Shown one piece after another: positions 63,926 to 64,000 of a stretch of 64,000 bases of DNA. Source of the DNA: CAKKQX01 sp963734595 (GTDB lineage Bacteria; Pseudomonadota; Gammaproteobacteria; Burkholderiales; SG8-41); the NCBI GenBank assembly GCA_963734595.1, contig CAVTHV010000031.1:1-64000 (forward strand), written 5' to 3'. A model generated the notes under the pieces. The model was given only the letters and a program-made list of their open reading frames with translations. It was not told where the DNA came from and did no database searches. The position numbers were made by a program, and so were the translations under genes. Position 1 is the stretch's first letter. Each line of letters opens with the position of its first letter.

Positions 63926-64000
63926 GGCTTATCCGGGATTGTAATCCCTGAACCCGCGACGCCTTTCCGGCTGCGGGGCGCGGCTAGGAATAAGCGGCCT

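Overview
The window is high-GC bacterial DNA. From about 4.1 kb to the right end it reads as one betaproteobacterium, most likely of the Burkholderiales type. The signs are several orphan TctC/Bug periplasmic receptors, an entericidin lipoprotein, an AorABCD-type aldehyde oxidoreductase operon, a DUF3943 outer-membrane protein and the small basic protein that begins MAKGQQRSNK. The first 4.09 kb do not fit this. Bases 1-2554 carry a minus-strand sugar ABC transporter pair and a dehydrogenase fragment. Bases ~2560-4090 carry an LprI-like tail, an RluA pseudouridine synthase and the front of an RlmI-like methyltransferase. Genes are cut on both sides of the joins at ~2.56 kb and ~4.09 kb, so the left end looks like a chimeric metagenome assembly. 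Roughly 25 to 30 single-base frame breaks, mostly +1 insertions, affect about 20 otherwise intact genes; they look like sequencing or assembly errors and have been read through here.

Layout. 4.1-10 kb: truncated Bug receptor, lactonase, two candidate structured RNAs, entericidin, DUF3943 protein, membrane protein. 10.4-14.8 kb: aorABCD-like operon (ferredoxin, tungsten-type AOR, FAD/NAD reductase, MoaD-like protein). 15.1-18.3 kb: ThDP enzyme, CoxG-like protein, BrnT-like toxin-antitoxin pair. 18.4-23.5 kb: Bug receptor, a glutaredoxin-DinB fusion with an in-frame UGA, ModA-like protein, SGNH hydrolase, MAPEG and GFA proteins. 23.8-31 kb: oxidoreductases, NnrU, CMD protein, isoprenylcysteine-type methyltransferase, cysteine synthase, nitroreductase, racemase-like enzyme, Bug receptor. 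31-44 kb: MFS, pssA, LOG, DUF3014, a GGDEF/EAL protein, YihY, a RIO kinase, an amidohydrolase, cold-shock protein, nuclease. 44-55 kb: methyltransferase, GMP reductase, adenosine-specific kinase, flavodoxin-like protein, AmiD-like amidase, MaoC-Pta, GST, alpha/beta hydrolase, ABC-F. 55-64 kb: M1 peptidase and ChaN-PDZ pair, MFS, rhomboid, and an oxidative-stress cluster of rubredoxin reductase, rubredoxin, rubrerythrin and OxyR.

The most notable gene is at 19726-20496 (minus). A glutaredoxin domain followed by a DinB-like domain has UGA exactly where the first redox cysteine belongs (UGA-Ser-Ser-Cys). A 7-bp hairpin with a GUU loop starts 16 nt after the UGA, which is the geometry of a bacterial SECIS element. 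I read it as a candidate selenoprotein.

The second notable feature is a family of composite intergenic repeats. Short-period modules occur in a fixed order: GGATGAG-type, a REP-like palindrome, GTGAATCG/GTGATTGA-type, CCTCTGTGT-type, CTTGGCG-type. They fill most spacers from 4.9 to 33 kb and recur more thinly to the right end. One appears to have replaced the 3' end of a gene, and another appears to have produced a promoter.
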